The notes under the pieces were generated by a model, which was not told the DNA's origin, did no database searches, and saw only the letters and a list, made by a program, of their open reading frames with translations. The translations under genes and the position numbers were made by a program. A DNA stretch of 7,541 nucleotides from Bacteroidota bacterium. GTDB lineage: Bacteria > Bacteroidota > Bacteroidia > Bacteroidales > SZUA-534. The DNA is taken from positions 1-7,541 of the forward strand of contig JAIFNJ010000046.1 in the NCBI GenBank assembly GCA_020047835.1, in the 5' to 3' direction. Shown here piece by piece: positions 6,529-7,541 of this stretch (positions within the stretch are counted from its first letter, which is position 1; each line of letters opens with the position of its first letter).

Positions 6529-7206
6529 TTAAACTTTTGAAAGAGCTATTTGAATGTTGTCTAGCCAGTCCATATAATCTCCCATTGCTGATTTAATAAC
6601 TTCTAATGCCTCTTCACGTCCATAAACATGAGGTATTTCCGATTTAGCTTCAGCACCTGGTATATCCTTATAGGTTAAGAAATAGTGCCGTAGCCTATCT
6701 ATTACAATTTCTGGAATCATAGTTATATCGGTAAGCTGACCGTATGTGGCATCGTCTTTCAATACGGCAATAATTTTATCGTCGGCTTCGTTTCCGTCAA
6801 TCATCCGGAAACCGCCAATAGGAATGGCATGAACCAGAATATCACCATGAGTAATTACTTTTTCAGTCAGGATGCAAATATCTAAGGGGTCTCCATCACC
6901 ACATATATTATCACGTCCGGTCTTTAGCATGCAATAATCACCGACCATTTTACCACAATAGGTTTGAGGTAAAAAACCATATAATGCAGGAATTACGTTA
7001 GAGTATTTTTGAGGCCTATCAATCATTAGGTAACCACTCTTTTTATGAACTTCATATTTCACGGTATCGGTTGGAACCATTTCAATAAAGGCGGTTACTT
7101 TTTCAGGCGCCTCATTTCCAATATCAATACCGTGCCATGGATGTGATTTATATCTTAATCCCATTAACCTACCAATAGGATCCATTAGTTTTCCACTAGT
7201 TCGCAT
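6529..7206 (-). CDS. ppa: Inorganic pyrophosphatase (family I)
   Basis: Soluble cytoplasmic enzyme hydrolysing pyrophosphate to two phosphates with Mg2+, pulling biosynthetic reactions forward. The signature DGDPLDI matches the family I motif and corresponds to E. coli Asp65, Asp67 and Asp70; EADDKIIAV supplies the equivalents of Asp102 and Lys104; YSNVIPALYGFLPQTYC is the usual segment before the signature. About 18 extra residues between that Cys and DGDPLD, and a long C-terminus (HYFLTYKDIPG, HVYGREEA), mark a longer subtype of family I. Start choice: the frame extends up to a TTG at 7266, but the residues it adds (NRIIINKKNYYPS) look non-conserved. ATG 7206 is used here; ATG 7185, which gives MDPIGRLMGLRY and has a GGA six bases before it, is about equally likely. 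The serine hydrolase gene follows after 4 nt. Confidence 0.94.
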   Translation of the reverse strand: MRTSGKLMDPIGRLMGLRYKSHPWHGIDIGNEAPEKVTAFIEMVPTDTVKYEVHKKSGYLMIDRPQKYSNVIPALYGFLPQTYCGKMVGDYCMLKTGRDNICGDGDPLDICILTEKVITHGDILVHAIPIGGFRMIDGNEADDKIIAVLKDDATYGQLTDITMIPEIVIDRLRHYFLTYKDIPGAEAKSEIPHVYGREEALEVIKSAMGDYMDWLDNIQIALSKV

Positions 7207-7399
7207 ACGTTCATTTTTTTGCAAAGATGGGTAATAATTTTTCTTATTTATAATAATTCTATTCAAATGTTATGACCTGATATTGGATTAGGAATGTTTT
7301 TAAATACAAAAGTTGAAGAAGCAATTAAGAATACCGTTTGGAAATGATTTATTCTGAGAATGATTTAATAATAACATCAACAAGCAACCGATTTGATTA

Positions 7400-7420
7400 T
7401 GCGCTACTCTATATAGCGCA
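7400..7420. other. Small GC-rich hairpin in the intergenic region
   Basis: TGCGCTA / TAGCGCA form a 7-bp perfect stem around the 7-nt loop CTCTATA. It is the only GC-rich inverted repeat in the AT-rich stretch 7207-7541, which holds no gene I can support. No T tract follows on either strand, so it does not look like a terminator. It may be a protein-binding site or part of a leader or small RNA; the role is unknown. Confidence 0.35.
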
Positions 7421-7480
7421 ATTAATTATAACTTGTCCTTTTTAGAATAATTAAAAACATTATAGCTTATTCATTTTAGA

Positions 7481-7512
7481 TTTGAAAAATTAGATTTAAA
7501 ACAATAAATTTA
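7481..7512 (+). promoter_or_regulatory. Candidate Bacteroidota-type promoter for a gene starting at 7536
   Basis: TTTG at 7481-7484 and TAAATTTA at 7505-7512 are 20 nt apart, the spacing expected for the Bacteroidota -33 TTTG / -7 TAnnTTTG promoter, with one mismatch in the last base of the -7 box. Transcription would start near 7517 and an ATG-AGA at 7536-7541 could be the start of a plus-strand gene cut by the window edge. Alternatively TAGATTTG at 7477-7484 is an exact -7 match but has no TTTG at the right distance. The two TTAGATTT copies at 7476 and 7490 form a 14-bp-spaced direct repeat. Confidence 0.4.
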
Positions 7513-7541
7513 CACACCTCAGAAATACATTAATTATGAGA

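Noticed and set aside
7294..7347. Small 17-codon plus-strand frame beginning MFLNTKVEEA
   Set aside because: Too short, with no promoter, ribosome site or recognisable similarity; frames of this length occur by chance.

Overview
The window looks like an ordinary chromosomal stretch of a Bacteroidota bacterium, possibly a Bacteroidales-like lineage. It is AT-rich and its coding regions are compact. Upstream regions lack strong Shine-Dalgarno sites, and one promoter candidate at the right edge fits the Bacteroidota -33 TTTG / -7 TAnnTTTG pattern. The protein types agree: an OmpA/TPR lipoprotein of Bacteroidota type, a MORN_2 lipoprotein and a DUF4190/DUF2752 membrane pair. No rRNA, tRNA, CRISPR array, insertion sequence or phage gene is visible.

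Layout. At the left edge, on the plus strand, is the 3' part of a lipoprotein gene (2-1711). Its reading frame runs off the window through a lipobox (LTSC), so the ATG at 38 is probably not the real start. A strong hairpin terminator (1730-1764) separates it from a convergent minus-strand block. Everything else up to about 7206 is on the minus strand. Read in the direction of transcription (right to left) it is: inorganic pyrophosphatase, then a membrane-anchored SxxK serine hydrolase 4 nt later; a gap of about 160 bp; a DUF4190-like membrane protein overlapping a small DUF2752-like membrane protein; a hairpin; then a MORN_2 lipoprotein, an arginine deiminase and a SpoU/TrmH-family RNA methyltransferase, 24 and 15 nt apart. 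The last 335 bases (7207-7541) are non-coding. They hold a small hairpin, short direct repeats and a promoter candidate for a plus-strand gene that would begin at 7536.

How the genes may work together. Three transcription units are likely from spacing: ppa with the serine hydrolase, DUF4190 with DUF2752, and the MORN lipoprotein with arginine deiminase and the methyltransferase. The first and third join housekeeping or catabolic enzymes to envelope proteins with no obvious shared pathway. Arginine deiminase here lacks arcB, arcC and arcD neighbours.

I found no convincing undescribed system. The points most worth checking are the DUF2752-like protein in which the family's conserved cysteines appear to be replaced, the mis-callable start of the left-edge lipoprotein, the pairing of arginine deiminase with a surface-type MORN lipoprotein, and palindromes in the intergenic regions.
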